From Actinobacillus sp. (GTDB lineage: Bacteria; Pseudomonadota; Gammaproteobacteria; Enterobacterales; Pasteurellaceae): a DNA stretch of 42,006 bases. Shown one piece after another: positions 1 to 8,700 of the stretch. Below the pieces are notes generated by a model that was given only the letters and a program-made list of their open reading frames with translations, did no database searches and was not told the DNA's origin. The position numbers and the translations under genes are program-made. Positions within the stretch are counted from its first letter, which is position 1; each line of letters opens with the position of its first letter. The stretch is taken from contig JAHHQX010000016.1 of NCBI GenBank assembly GCA_020026155.1, forward strand, positions 1 to 42,006. The letters run 5' to 3'.

Positions 1-53
1 GTACTCGGCTACGAACCGAGCGGTTAGAGGTTCGACTCCTCTTGGGTGCGCCA
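1..53 (+). tRNA. tRNA-Arg (anticodon ACG), 3' part
   Basis: The 3' part of a tRNA cut by the window start. The anticodon arm is complete: CTCGG pairs with CCGAG around the 7-base loop CTACGAA, which puts ACG at the anticodon position and identifies tRNA-Arg for CGN codons. The T arm (AGAGG, TTCGACT, CCTCT) and a genomically encoded CCA at 51-53 follow. The acceptor 5' strand and D arm lie outside the window. No clear intrinsic terminator is seen directly downstream. Confidence 0.95.
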
Positions 54-278
54 TTCAAGCTTCTACACTTCTACTTTTTCTACATTAAATTATTTTTAAT
101 TGATAAGATTAATTTTTTTATATCTTTTTTCTAAAGTTTAGACAAGTAACTATTTGATAAAAGAAGATTTATTTTTTTTTCTCATACCTAGATCTTATCT
201 GAAATGATCAAAAAATGTTGTTTTTTATAAATGTACTAGTAAACTAGTACAAAATAAACAATAAATGGGTAGAAACAA
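54..278. other. AT-rich intergenic region between tRNA-Arg and mtr
   Basis: No gene is seen here. The stretch is very AT-rich with several T-runs. Its one recognisable element is the TrpR-type operator at 232-251, just before mtr. I could not assign convincing -35/-10 hexamers for mtr, although TATAAA at 226-231 directly abuts the operator. Confidence 0.6.
232..251. promoter_or_regulatory. TrpR operator (inverted repeat) of mtr
   Basis: A perfect inverted repeat of 9-base arms, TGTACTAGT and ACTAGTACA, separated by AA. The CTAGT/ACTAG core is the hallmark of the enterobacterial trp operator, which binds the tryptophan-TrpR repressor. It ends 27 bases before the mtr start, a position that would occlude RNA polymerase. 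In E. coli mtr is repressed by TrpR, so tryptophan-dependent repression of this permease gene is the natural inference. No TyrR box is seen beside it. Confidence 0.85.
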
Positions 279-1529
279 ATGAAAAAAAATCTAACTAGAC
301 CATCGCTATTAGGCGGTACAATGATCATTGCAGGTACAACGGTTGGGGCGGGAATGTTAGCGAACCCGACATCAATGGCAGGTGTTTGGTTTGTTGGTTC
401 AGTCATTTTACTCATTTATACCTGGTTTTGTATGATGACATCTGGATTGATGATCCTTGAGGCAAATCTCCATTATCCCCAAGGGGCAAGTTTTCCTACA
501 ATTGTAAAAGATCTATTAGGTGATCATTGGAATTGGTTCACAGGCCTCTCAATTGCCTTTGTCCTTTATATTTTAACGTATGCTTATGTGACCTCAGGTG
601 GAGGAATGACACAAGCATTATTACAGCATCTTTTTCCTACGTTACCCGTACCACGAAGTATAGGCTCGCTTATTTTTTGTTTCGGGTTAGGATTTTTTGT
701 CTGGCTTTCTACAAAGGCGGTGGATAGATTTAATGTCATTTTGCTAGGCGGTATGGTGATAGCCTTTTTATATTCAAGTTTAGGTTTGGTCGCTTCGGCA
801 AAAGCAACGATTTTATTTAATACCTTATCGCCTGCGAACGAACATTATTACCCCTATATTCTCGGTGCATTACCAGTATGTTTAGTATCTTTTGGATTTC
901 ATGGCAATGTACCGAGTTTGGTGAAGTATTATCGTCGAGATGGAAGGCGCGTAGCGAAGGTTATTTTTTTAGGAACAGGACTTTCGTTAGTGATTTATTT
1001 GTTATGGCAATTAGCGGTACAGGGCAATTTGCCACGTGCTGATTTTGCGCCAGTTATTGAGAAAGATGGTGATATTCATGCATTATTGACGGCACTTTCA
1101 AGTGTGATTAAGGGTGAGTCTTTGGCCGTTGTTTTACGTTTCTTTGCTTATATGGCGATTGCAAGCTCATTTTTAGGCGTAACGCTTGGGCTTTTTGATT
1201 ATATTAGCGATTTATTTAAATTACCCGATCATACGAAACGGGAACGTATAAAGATTGGTATGATAAGTTTCTTGCCACCGCTTATTCTGAGTTTATTGTT
1301 TCCATATGGATTTGTGATGGCGATTGGTTATGCGGGATTAGCTGCAACGGTGTGGACAGGGATTGTACCTGCGCTATTGGTTAAAGCAGCACGTAAGAAA
1401 TTTAACCCGCCACGTTATCAAGTGTACGGTGGTAATTTTATTATTTATTTTATTATTGTTTTCGCTATGTTAAATATTTTTGCACAAATCGCGCAACAGT
1501 TTCACTTTTTGCCGATTTTCACAGGGTAA
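279..1529 (+). CDS. mtr: Tryptophan-specific permease Mtr
   Basis: Inner-membrane proton symporter of the aromatic amino acid permease family (HAAAP: Mtr, TnaB, TyrP) that imports tryptophan. The 416-residue protein has the family's usual length and about 11 hydrophobic segments. The N-terminal glycine-rich stretch (residues 12-30, GGTMIIAGTTVGAGM) and later blocks such as FVLYILTYAY, FGFHGNVPSL and ASSFLGVTLGLFDY closely follow E. coli Mtr, which favours Mtr over TyrP. The ATG follows an AT-rich leader with only a weak ribosome binding site (GGGTAGAAACAA). The TrpR-type operator upstream supports the tryptophan assignment. The downstream methyltransferase starts 9 bases after the stop and is probably co-transcribed. 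Confidence 0.93.
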   Translation: MKKNLTRPSLLGGTMIIAGTTVGAGMLANPTSMAGVWFVGSVILLIYTWFCMMTSGLMILEANLHYPQGASFPTIVKDLLGDHWNWFTGLSIAFVLYILTYAYVTSGGGMTQALLQHLFPTLPVPRSIGSLIFCFGLGFFVWLSTKAVDRFNVILLGGMVIAFLYSSLGLVASAKATILFNTLSPANEHYYPYILGALPVCLVSFGFHGNVPSLVKYYRRDGRRVAKVIFLGTGLSLVIYLLWQLAVQGNLPRADFAPVIEKDGDIHALLTALSSVIKGESLAVVLRFFAYMAIASSFLGVTLGLFDYISDLFKLPDHTKRERIKIGMISFLPPLILSLLFPYGFVMAIGYAGLAATVWTGIVPALLVKAARKKFNPPRYQVYGGNFIIYFIIVFAMLNIFAQIAQQFHFLPIFTG

Positions 1530-1538
1530 GGAAAAACC

Positions 1539-2309
1539 ATGCAACAAAAATCAGTTTATGATGAAGAAGAATTTTTTAAGCTATACCAAAAATTGCGTCA
1601 AAATCCGTATAGTTTGAACGAGGTCGTTGAAAAGAAAACAATGCTAGAAATGGTGCCTCCCCTTGCAAATAAACGTGTCTTAGACTTAGGTTGTGGCATG
1701 GGAGAACATTTAGGACTTTATTTAAAAAATGGTGCGGATTTTGTAGCAGGTGTAGATTTATCTGAGGCGATGTTGAGTGTAGCGCAAGAAAATTTACATA
1801 AATTTTGCGGAAAATCGGGGCGTGATGAAAAAGAAACGTTTTCGTTAAATCAGTGCCCGATGGAAAAATTTGACGAATTACATTTACCGCTGATGGATGT
1901 TATCACTAGCTCATTTGCTTTTCATTACATTGCCAATTTTCCTGATTTATTAAAGAAAATTACGCAACAATTGAAAGTAGGTGGAACGCTAGTCTTTTCC
2001 CAAGAGCATCCAATCGTTACATGTCATAAAGATGGAGATCGTTGGCAAAAAGATGAACAGAAGCGACCGCTTGCATATCGGTTAAATCATTATCGAGAAG
2101 AAGGGGAACGCGATAGAAATTGGTTTAAAAAACCGTTTAAAACCTATCACCGTACCGTTGCTACCATTATTAATGATTTAATTTCTGCAGGGCTTACGAT
2201 AGAAGAAGTGCGCGAGCCGATGTTGCAGAATGAGCCGGAATGGCAAGAAAGTTTCAAAGATCTTGCGCATCGTCCAGTACTTTTATTTGTGAAAGCTCGT
2301 AAAAATTAG
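1539..2309 (+). CDS. Class I SAM-dependent methyltransferase
   Basis: A 256-residue Rossmann-fold methyltransferase. Motif I (VLDLGCGMGEH, residues 47-57) binds S-adenosylmethionine, and the acidic residue of motif II is in GVDLSEAM (about residues 71-78). A later SSFAFHYI segment corresponds to motif IV. The substrate cannot be read from the sequence; the general layout resembles the UbiE/Methyltransf_11 group and small-molecule methyltransferases common in Pasteurellaceae. The ATG is preceded by AAGGAAAAACC, and the gene sits 9 bases behind mtr, so it is probably part of the same transcript and may share TrpR control. At 1807-1831 the coding sequence carries a copy of the GGGGCGTG element described in the findings. 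Confidence 0.85.
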   Translation: MQQKSVYDEEEFFKLYQKLRQNPYSLNEVVEKKTMLEMVPPLANKRVLDLGCGMGEHLGLYLKNGADFVAGVDLSEAMLSVAQENLHKFCGKSGRDEKETFSLNQCPMEKFDELHLPLMDVITSSFAFHYIANFPDLLKKITQQLKVGGTLVFSQEHPIVTCHKDGDRWQKDEQKRPLAYRLNHYREEGERDRNWFKKPFKTYHRTVATIINDLISAGLTIEEVREPMLQNEPEWQESFKDLAHRPVLLFVKARKN

Positions 2310-2381
2310 CTTTTGCGTCCAGTTTTGCTTAAATTTAGACAATATAATGATCTTTTTTGGATAGATGAGAGAACTTTCCGT

Positions 2382-2387
2382 TATAAT
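2382..2387 (+). promoter_or_regulatory. Probable -10 hexamer for der
   Basis: TATAAT lies about 50 bases before the der start. The best upstream partner is TTGGAT at 2357-2362, with a long 19-base spacer. A second TATAAT at 2343-2348 has no good -35. The assignment is tentative. Confidence 0.4.
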
Positions 2388-2434
2388 GAATCATTTATCC
2401 ATCATATTTAATGAATATTATTAATGAGGTTTCT

Positions 2435-3961
2435 ATGAATATGCCTGTGGTGGCGCTAGTTGGGCGTCCAAATGTAGGGAAATCAACCCTGTTCAATCGC
2501 TTAACGCGCACACGTGATGCGTTAGTCGCGGATTTCCCAGGTTTAACACGTGATCGTAAATATGGTCACGCAAATGTAAATGGTTATGACTTTCTCGTGA
2601 TTGATACTGGTGGTATTGATGGGAGCGAAGAAGGTGTTGAAGAAAAAATGGCTGAACAATCTCTCCAAGCGATTGAAGAAGCAGATATTGTATTATTCCT
2701 TGTTGACGCGCGTGCGGGGCTAATGCCAGCTGATATTGGTATCGCTCAATATTTACGTCAACGTAAAAATAAAACCACCATTCTTGTTGCAAATAAAATT
2801 GATGGGATTGATGCTGACTCTCATTGTGCAGAGTTTTATGAGCTTGGATTGGGTGAAATGGCACAGATTGCGGCAAGCCAAGGACGCGGTGTAAATAATT
2901 TAATTGAAAATTTATTAGCACCATTAGCCGAAAAAAATGACGCATCTGAGGAATCGTCCGAGGAAAACGAAGAAAATATTGATCAGGCAGAACAAGATGA
3001 ATGGTCAAAAGATTTTGACGTTGAAAACGAAGCCGATGCAGAAATGCTGGATGAAGCGCTTGAGGCAGAACAAGAAGAGCAAGATAAAAATATTAAAATT
3101 GCGATTGTGGGACGTCCAAATGTCGGTAAATCGACATTAACTAACCGCATTCTCGGTGAAGATCGTGTTGTGGTATACGATATGCCGGGTACAACACGTG
3201 ATAGTATCTATATTCCGATGGAGCGTGATGGTCAAGCGTATACCTTAATTGATACAGCCGGTGTGCGTAAACGCGGAAAAGTACATTTAGCAGTAGAAAA
3301 ATTCTCTGTAATTAAAACACTTCAGGCGATTCAAGATGCAAACGTGGTGTTATTAACGATTGATGCACGGGAAGGGATCTCAGATCAAGATCTTTCTTTA
3401 CTTGGCTTTATTCTAAATGCGGGCAAATCATTAGTGATCGTGGTCAATAAATGGGATGGCTTAGATCAAGATATCAAAGATCAAGTGAAATCAGAATTAG
3501 ATCGTCGTCTTGGTTTCTTAGATTTTGCACGAGTACACTTTATTTCTGCATTACATGGTAGTGGTGTGGGTAACTTATTTGGTTCAATCAAAGAAGCTTA
3601 CGCATGCGCAACCCAAAAAATGACAACGTCTATGCTTACACGTATTCTGCAAATGGCGACTGAAGAACATCAGCCACCACTTGCGAATGGTCGTCGTATT
3701 AAACTTAAATACGCGCACCCAGGCGGTTATAATCCACCAATTATCGTGATTCACGGTAACCAAATGGATAAATTGCCTGAAAGCTATAAACGTTATCTTT
3801 CAAACTATTTCCGTAAAAGTTTGAAAATTATTGGTACGCCAATTCGTTTATTATTCCAAGAAGGGGATAACCCATTTGCAGGTCGTCGTAATAAATTGAC
3901 ACCAAGTCAATTACGTAAACGTAAACGTTTGATGAAATTTATTAAGAAAAATAAACGATAA
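2435..3961 (+). CDS. der: Ribosome biogenesis GTPase Der (EngA)
   Basis: An essential GTPase with two tandem G domains that acts in assembly of the 50S ribosomal subunit. Both domains show the P-loop GRPNVGKST (near residues 10 and 230), the switch motifs DTGGI and DTAGV, and NKxD motifs (NKID, NKWD). A KH-like domain ends in a basic tail (LRKRKRLMKFIKKNKR). The domains are joined by a long acidic linker rich in Glu and Asp (about residues 165-225), typical of Pasteurellaceae Der. I start at 2435 because AATGAGG sits at the right distance upstream. The in-frame ATG at 2411 would add eight residues, lacks such a site and does not match homologues. Length is 508 residues. Confidence 0.95.
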   Translation: MNMPVVALVGRPNVGKSTLFNRLTRTRDALVADFPGLTRDRKYGHANVNGYDFLVIDTGGIDGSEEGVEEKMAEQSLQAIEEADIVLFLVDARAGLMPADIGIAQYLRQRKNKTTILVANKIDGIDADSHCAEFYELGLGEMAQIAASQGRGVNNLIENLLAPLAEKNDASEESSEENEENIDQAEQDEWSKDFDVENEADAEMLDEALEAEQEEQDKNIKIAIVGRPNVGKSTLTNRILGEDRVVVYDMPGTTRDSIYIPMERDGQAYTLIDTAGVRKRGKVHLAVEKFSVIKTLQAIQDANVVLLTIDAREGISDQDLSLLGFILNAGKSLVIVVNKWDGLDQDIKDQVKSELDRRLGFLDFARVHFISALHGSGVGNLFGSIKEAYACATQKMTTSMLTRILQMATEEHQPPLANGRRIKLKYAHPGGYNPPIIVIHGNQMDKLPESYKRYLSNYFRKSLKIIGTPIRLLFQEGDNPFAGRRNKLTPSQLRKRKRLMKFIKKNKR

Positions 3962-3988
3962 CAAAACATTAACATTTTAAATTTTAAA

Positions 3989-4034
3989 CAAAACCCTGAT
4001 TTTTATACGTGTTTTTATAAGAGTCAGGGTTTTG
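3989..4034 (+). terminator. Hairpin downstream of der
   Basis: An 11-base-pair perfect stem (CAAAACCCTGA with TCAGGGTTTTG) closes a 24-base loop, beginning 27 bases after the der stop. It is the likely transcription terminator or 3' end-stabilising hairpin for der. The uridine run is part of the stem and weak (TTTTG), so termination may be incomplete. Confidence 0.65.
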
Positions 4035-4198
4035 TATATAAAGGCAAAAAATAGGTTAAAAATAAAGCGATAGGCGACTATTTTTAGTTAGCTTTATTGG
4101 GTTAAAAAATTAGACAAAAAATTTATACTCGTTGGTAGTAGATACTAATTATTTTTAGTTAAATTATAAGTAAAGTTTATAAATTTACACGAATTTAA

Positions 4199-4238
4199 CA
4201 AAAAAAAAACAAGATTTTTAAAAAAATCTTGTTTGTTT
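4199..4238. terminator. Terminator hairpin between der and dusB, strongest on minus strand
   Basis: A 12-base-pair stem (AACAAGATTTTT at 4208-4219, AAAAATCTTGTT at 4222-4233) with a tight loop. On the plus strand it is followed by TGTTTAAA. On the minus strand it is followed by an unbroken run of at least nine uridines (the A-tract ending at 4209), which makes it a textbook intrinsic terminator in that direction. No minus-strand gene is present to use it, which is why a small RNA is considered in the findings. Confidence 0.7.
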
Positions 4239-4250
4239 AAATAATATGCT

Positions 4251-4278
4251 TTGCAAATCGTTTAAAAATGCGTATTAT
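4251..4278 (+). promoter_or_regulatory. Promoter of dusB-fis
   Basis: TTGCAA at 4251-4256 and TATTAT at 4273-4278, separated by 16 bases, form a good sigma-70 promoter about 85 bases ahead of dusB. The GC-containing bases after the -10 (AGCGAGCC) resemble the discriminator of stringently controlled promoters such as fis in E. coli, but that is inference. Confidence 0.65.
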
Positions 4279-4281
4279 AGC

Positions 4282-4338
4282 GAGCCTTGTCGTTAGGCTA
4301 AAATACGACGAAATAGCAACCCTCACTGGGTTGCTATT
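4282..4338 (+). promoter_or_regulatory. Structured leader of dusB-fis
   Basis: The transcribed leader contains an 11-base-pair perfect hairpin: AATAGCAACCC at 4312-4322, loop TCACT, GGGTTGCTATT at 4328-4338, followed by CTTCTTCTT. Upstream are two overlapping small hairpins that cannot form together: AGCCT (4283-4287) with AGGCT (4295-4299), or GTCGT (4289-4293) with ACGAC (4305-4309). The arrangement looks attenuator-like, although the terminal uridine tract is interrupted by cytosines. Confidence 0.55.
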
Positions 4339-4364
4339 CTTCTTCTTAAATATGGGGAAATGAA

Positions 4365-5348
4365 ATGCGTATTGGTTGTTATCAATTACGGAATCCTGTT
4401 TTTTTAGCGCCAATGGCAGGCATTACAGATCAACCTTTTCGGCAATTGTGTAGTGAGTTTGGGGCTGGGCTGACATTCTCTGAAATGATGTCTAGTAATC
4501 CTCAAGTCTGGCACACAGAGAAGTCAAGGTTAAGATTAGCCCGTGCTACAGATGCAGAGATTAACGCCGTGCAGATTGCAGGTAGTGATCCTGAGGAAAT
4601 GGCACAAGCCGCACAAGTAAACGTGCAATATGGTGCAGATCTTATTGATATTAATATGGGTTGCCCTGCTAAAAAAGTAAATCGCAAACTGGCAGGTTCT
4701 GCATTGTTGCAGTATCCCAAATTAGTAGAGCAGATTTTGCACGCTGTCGTTAAGGCAGTAGATGTCCCAGTTACGTTAAAAATACGTACAGGGTGGAATA
4801 AAGACAATCAGAATTGTGTGGAAATTGCCAAAATTGCCGAGCAAGCGGGAATTAGTGCTTTAACTATTCATGGACGAACGAGAGCTTGTTTATTTAACGG
4901 GCATGCAGAGTACGAGAATATTAAAGCGGTAAAATCGCAAGTGAGTATACCAGTTATTGCCAATGGCGATATACAAACTGCAGAGCAAGCGTTAGCCGTA
5001 TTGGATTATACGCAAGCCGATGGCGTAATGATCGGTCGAGCAGCCTTAGGAAATCCTTGGATTTTTCAAGACGTCGTTGCGAAACTGACTCATGGGGAAG
5101 CGGCAGAGGCATTAGATTTAGAACAAAAATTTGCAGTAGTGTATCGGCATATTAAAGATCTTCATCAGTTCTATGGTGAAGCGAAAGGATATCGCATAGC
5201 ACGTAAACACGTTGCTTGGTACTTAAATGGTCTTGCCCCCAATACTGATTTTAAACACAGTTTTAATGCAATCGAAAGTGCTGCGGAGCAATTAGAAGCA
5301 TTAGAAAATTTTTTTAAATTACAAATTTTGGAAAAGAAACGATGGTAG
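4365..5348 (+). CDS. dusB: tRNA-dihydrouridine synthase B
   Basis: An FMN-dependent enzyme that reduces specific uridines in the D loop of tRNA to dihydrouridine, using NADPH. The TIM-barrel shows the FMN-binding start APMAGITD (residues 15-22), the catalytic Cys100 in DINMGCPAKKV, KIRTGW, the IHGRTR motif and the phosphate-binding GVMIGRAALGNPW. At 327 residues it has the length of DusB, and the fis gene directly behind it is the standard gammaproteobacterial dusB-fis pair, so DusB is preferred over DusA or DusC. The ATG follows GGGGAAATGAA. The last codons overlap the fis start by 7 bases, suggesting translational coupling. Confidence 0.95.
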   Translation: MRIGCYQLRNPVFLAPMAGITDQPFRQLCSEFGAGLTFSEMMSSNPQVWHTEKSRLRLARATDAEINAVQIAGSDPEEMAQAAQVNVQYGADLIDINMGCPAKKVNRKLAGSALLQYPKLVEQILHAVVKAVDVPVTLKIRTGWNKDNQNCVEIAKIAEQAGISALTIHGRTRACLFNGHAEYENIKAVKSQVSIPVIANGDIQTAEQALAVLDYTQADGVMIGRAALGNPWIFQDVVAKLTHGEAAEALDLEQKFAVVYRHIKDLHQFYGEAKGYRIARKHVAWYLNGLAPNTDFKHSFNAIESAAEQLEALENFFKLQILEKKRW

Positions 5349-5638
5349 AACAACGTAATCCAACTGAAGCATTAACAACTTCAGTGTTAAATTCTCAATC
5401 ACAAGTAACTCAAAAACCATTACGCGATTCTGTAAAAATTGCGGTTAAAAACTATCTAGCACAATTAGATGGTCAAGATGTAGATGATCTTTACGAATTA
5501 GTGTTATCTGAAGTTGAACATCCAATGTTAGATATGATCATGCAATATACTCGTGGTAACCAAACTCGTGCAGCTAACATGCTTGGTATCAACCGCGGTA
5601 CATTACGCAAAAAATTAAAAAAATACGGAATGGGTTGA
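5342..5638 (+). CDS. fis: DNA-binding protein Fis
   Basis: A 98-residue nucleoid protein that bends DNA as a dimer and activates rRNA and tRNA promoters during fast growth. The C-terminal helix-turn-helix (NQTRAANMLGINRGTLRKKL) is nearly identical to that of E. coli Fis, and the preceding core PMLDMIMQYTRG is also conserved. The ATG lies inside the last codons of dusB with GGAAAAGAAAC upstream. It is expressed from the dusB promoter and followed by a strong terminator at 5661-5687. Confidence 0.97.
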   Translation: MVEQRNPTEALTTSVLNSQSQVTQKPLRDSVKIAVKNYLAQLDGQDVDDLYELVLSEVEHPMLDMIMQYTRGNQTRAANMLGINRGTLRKKLKKYGMG

Positions 5639-5660
5639 TTTTAAACCAGTTTCTTGACAG

Positions 5661-5687
5661 CGCACTGTGTAAACAGTGCGTTTTTTT
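5661..5687 (+). terminator. Intrinsic terminator of dusB-fis
   Basis: The perfect 8-base-pair stem CGCACTGT / ACAGTGCG with loop GTAA is followed immediately by seven T residues, starting 22 bases after the fis stop. Confidence 0.92.
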
Positions 5688-5697
5688 ATGTCTATTA

Positions 5698-5726
5698 TTA
5701 AGACATTCCGTGAATAGTGCTAAAAT
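5698..5726 (+). promoter_or_regulatory. Promoter of mfd
   Basis: TTAAGA (5698-5703) and TAAAAT (5721-5726) are spaced by 17 bases. The TGC just before the -10 makes it an extended -10 promoter. It lies about 40 bases ahead of the mfd start. Confidence 0.65.
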
Positions 5727-5764
5727 AATTCATCATGTTGGACTTACGATAAGATTTAAAAAAG

Positions 5765-8700
5765 ATGAATTATTTTAAATTCCCTCTCCCTCAAACGGCT
5801 GCTGATCATAAAATTCTTGGAAATGCCTTGCGTGGTGCAGACAGTTTTGCCATTGCGGCAGCTAGCCAAATGCACAAAGGTGTCATCTGCGTCGTCACTC
5901 CCGATACTCAGACTGCGCTTCAATTGCATAAAGTGCTTGAAACGCTTGTGACTATACCTATAGTTTTATTTCCAGACTGGGAAACCCTCCCATATGATAA
6001 TTTTAGTCCACATCAAGATATCATTTCACACCGTTTAAGTGCGTTATATTTTTTACGTACCGCAAAAACGGGTATTTTTATTCTACCGATTAATACGTTG
6101 ATGCAACGTCTTGCACCGCCTGAATTTTTGCAACAAAACGTATTCTTAGTCAAAAAAGGCGAGCAACTAGATTTTACGAAACTATGCCAACAACTCGCTA
6201 AAGCAGGCTATCGTGCAGTTGATCAAGTGTTATCGCACGGAGAATATGCGTTACGTGGTGGCTTACTTGATCTCTTTCCAATGGGAAGCGATGTGCCGTA
6301 TCGTTTAGATTTTTTTGATGATGAAGTGGATTCTATTCGGATTTTTGATGTAGATAGTCAGCGGACTTCTCAAGAAATTGATGAAATACGTCTTTTACCA
6401 GCGCATGAATTTCCGAGTAACGATCAAGGAATTGAAACTTTTCGCCTCAATTTTCGACAAAATTTTCCTGAAATTCGCCGTGATCCTGAGCATATCTATC
6501 AACAAGTCAGCAAAGGGACATTAGTTGCTGGGATAGAATATTGGCAACCATTATTCTTCGATCATATGGCAAGCTTTTTTGATTATTTACCAGCGAATAC
6601 TTTATTTATCAACTGGATGGATAATCAAGAAAAAGGAGAACTCTTTTACCAAGACGCGGAAAAACGTTACGAAAGTCGTCGCGTGGATCCGATGCGACCA
6701 TTATTGCCACCTTCTGCGCTATGGCTTTCAATGGAAACGATCAATAAACAGTTGAAGCAGTATCCTGTTTTAAGTTTTAAACAAGAGAAAGTACTGCGCC
6801 AAAGCGTTAAGCAACAGAATTTACCTGTTGCGACTGTTCCTGATATTACGCTACAGGCTCAATCTAAACAGCCGTTGCGTGAACTTTCTGATTTCTTAGA
6901 TAATTTTAAAGGACGAGTAGTATTTATCGCAGAAAGTGCAGGGCGTCGTGAAACACTTTTAGAACTATTAGCACCTTTAAAATTAGGTTTAAAACAAATC
7001 ACGGATTTAGAAAAACTTACTGAGAAATATTCACTTTGGATAAGTCCGCTTGAATATAGCTTTATTATTGAAAATGACGAGCCGATAGCTTTTATTTGTG
7101 AAAGTGCCTTACTTGGTGCGAAAGTGCAAAATCGTCACCGCAAAAGTATGTCGGTTAATCCAGATACGCTAATTCGAAATCTGGCTGAGTTAAAGATCGG
7201 TCAACCTGTGGTGCATTTAGAACAGGGAATCGGGCGTTATCAAGGACTTGTTTTTATGGAAAATGCGGGCATTTCCTCTGAATTTTTAATGTTGGAATAT
7301 GCCAATAATGCCAAACTGTATGTGCCTGTTGCCAATCTCCATTTAATTAGCCGTTATGTTGGTGGTAATGAAGAACATGCGCCATTACATAAATTGGGAA
7401 GTGATAACTGGGCAAAAGCCAGAGCGAAAGCGATTGAGAAAATTCGAGATGTTGCTGCAGAACTTTTGGATGTCTATGCACAACGTGAATTGAAAAAAGG
7501 TTTTGCGTTTGAATATGATCGTGAGGCTTTCCAACAATTTTCTGCAAGTTTCCCTTTTGAGGAAACCGATGATCAAAAACGTGCGATCGATGCCGTTATC
7601 AGTGATATGGCACAAGCTAAAGCCATGGATCGCTTGATCTGTGGGGATGTGGGGTTTGGTAAGACGGAAGTAGCAATTCGCGCTGCTTTTTTAGCGGTGA
7701 TGAACCACAAACAAGTTGCAGTGCTTGTGCCGACAACGTTATTAGCTAAACAGCATTATGAAACGTTCCGTGATCGTTTTGCGGATCTGCCAATTAATGT
7801 CGCAATGTTATCACGATTTAATTCAGGCAAAGCTGAAAAACAAATTCTAGCAGATCTGGCAGAGGGTAAGGTCGATATTTTGGTGGGGACACATAAAGTC
7901 CTGCAAGAAGACGTGAAATTTAAAGATCTTGGTTTACTGATTATTGATGAAGAGCATCGATTCGGTGTACGCCAAAAAGAAACGATTAAAGCGTTGCGAG
8001 CGAATGTTGATATTTTAACGCTTACCGCCACGCCAATTCCACGCACGTTGAATATGGCGATGAATGGGATTCGTGATTTATCTATCATCTCCACGCCACC
8101 AGCACGCCGTTTAACCGTGAAAACTTTTGTTCGTGAAAAGGACGATAATCTTATCCGTGAGGCAATTTTGCGTGAAATTATGCGTGGTGGGCAAGTTTAT
8201 TATTTACATAATGATGTCGCAAGTATTGAAAATTGTGCAGAAGAAGTCGCAAAACTGGTGCCAGAAGCACGAGTTATAGTCGGACATGGGCAAATGCATA
8301 AACGTGAATTAGAGCGCGTGATGACGGATTTCCATCATCAACGCTTTAATATATTGGTTTGTTCAACCATCATTGAAACTGGAATTGATATTCCAACAGC
8401 GAATACGATTATCATCGAACGTGCGGATAAATTCGGTTTAGCACAATTGCATCAATTACGTGGGCGAGTCGGGCGTTCTCATCATCAAGCCTATGCCTAT
8501 ATGCTTACGCCTCCGCCTAAATTAATGAGTACGGATGCACGTAAACGTTTAGAAGCACTAGAAAGCCTAGACACGCTCGGTGCAGGGTTCTTATTAGCCA
8601 CACAAGATTTAGAAATTCGTGGAGCAGGGGAATTACTTGGCGATGAGCAAAGCGGACAAATTGAAAGTATCGGTTTTGGTCTTTATATGGATCTGCTCGA

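Noticed and set aside
2411..2434. Eight extra N-terminal residues for der from the ATG at 2411
   Set aside because: No ribosome binding site is upstream, and AATGAGG fits the ATG at 2435, which also matches family starts.
2493..3008. 171-residue open frame opposite der
   Set aside because: Low-complexity composition rich in His, Gln and Leu and antisense to a clear der; a by-product of codon use.
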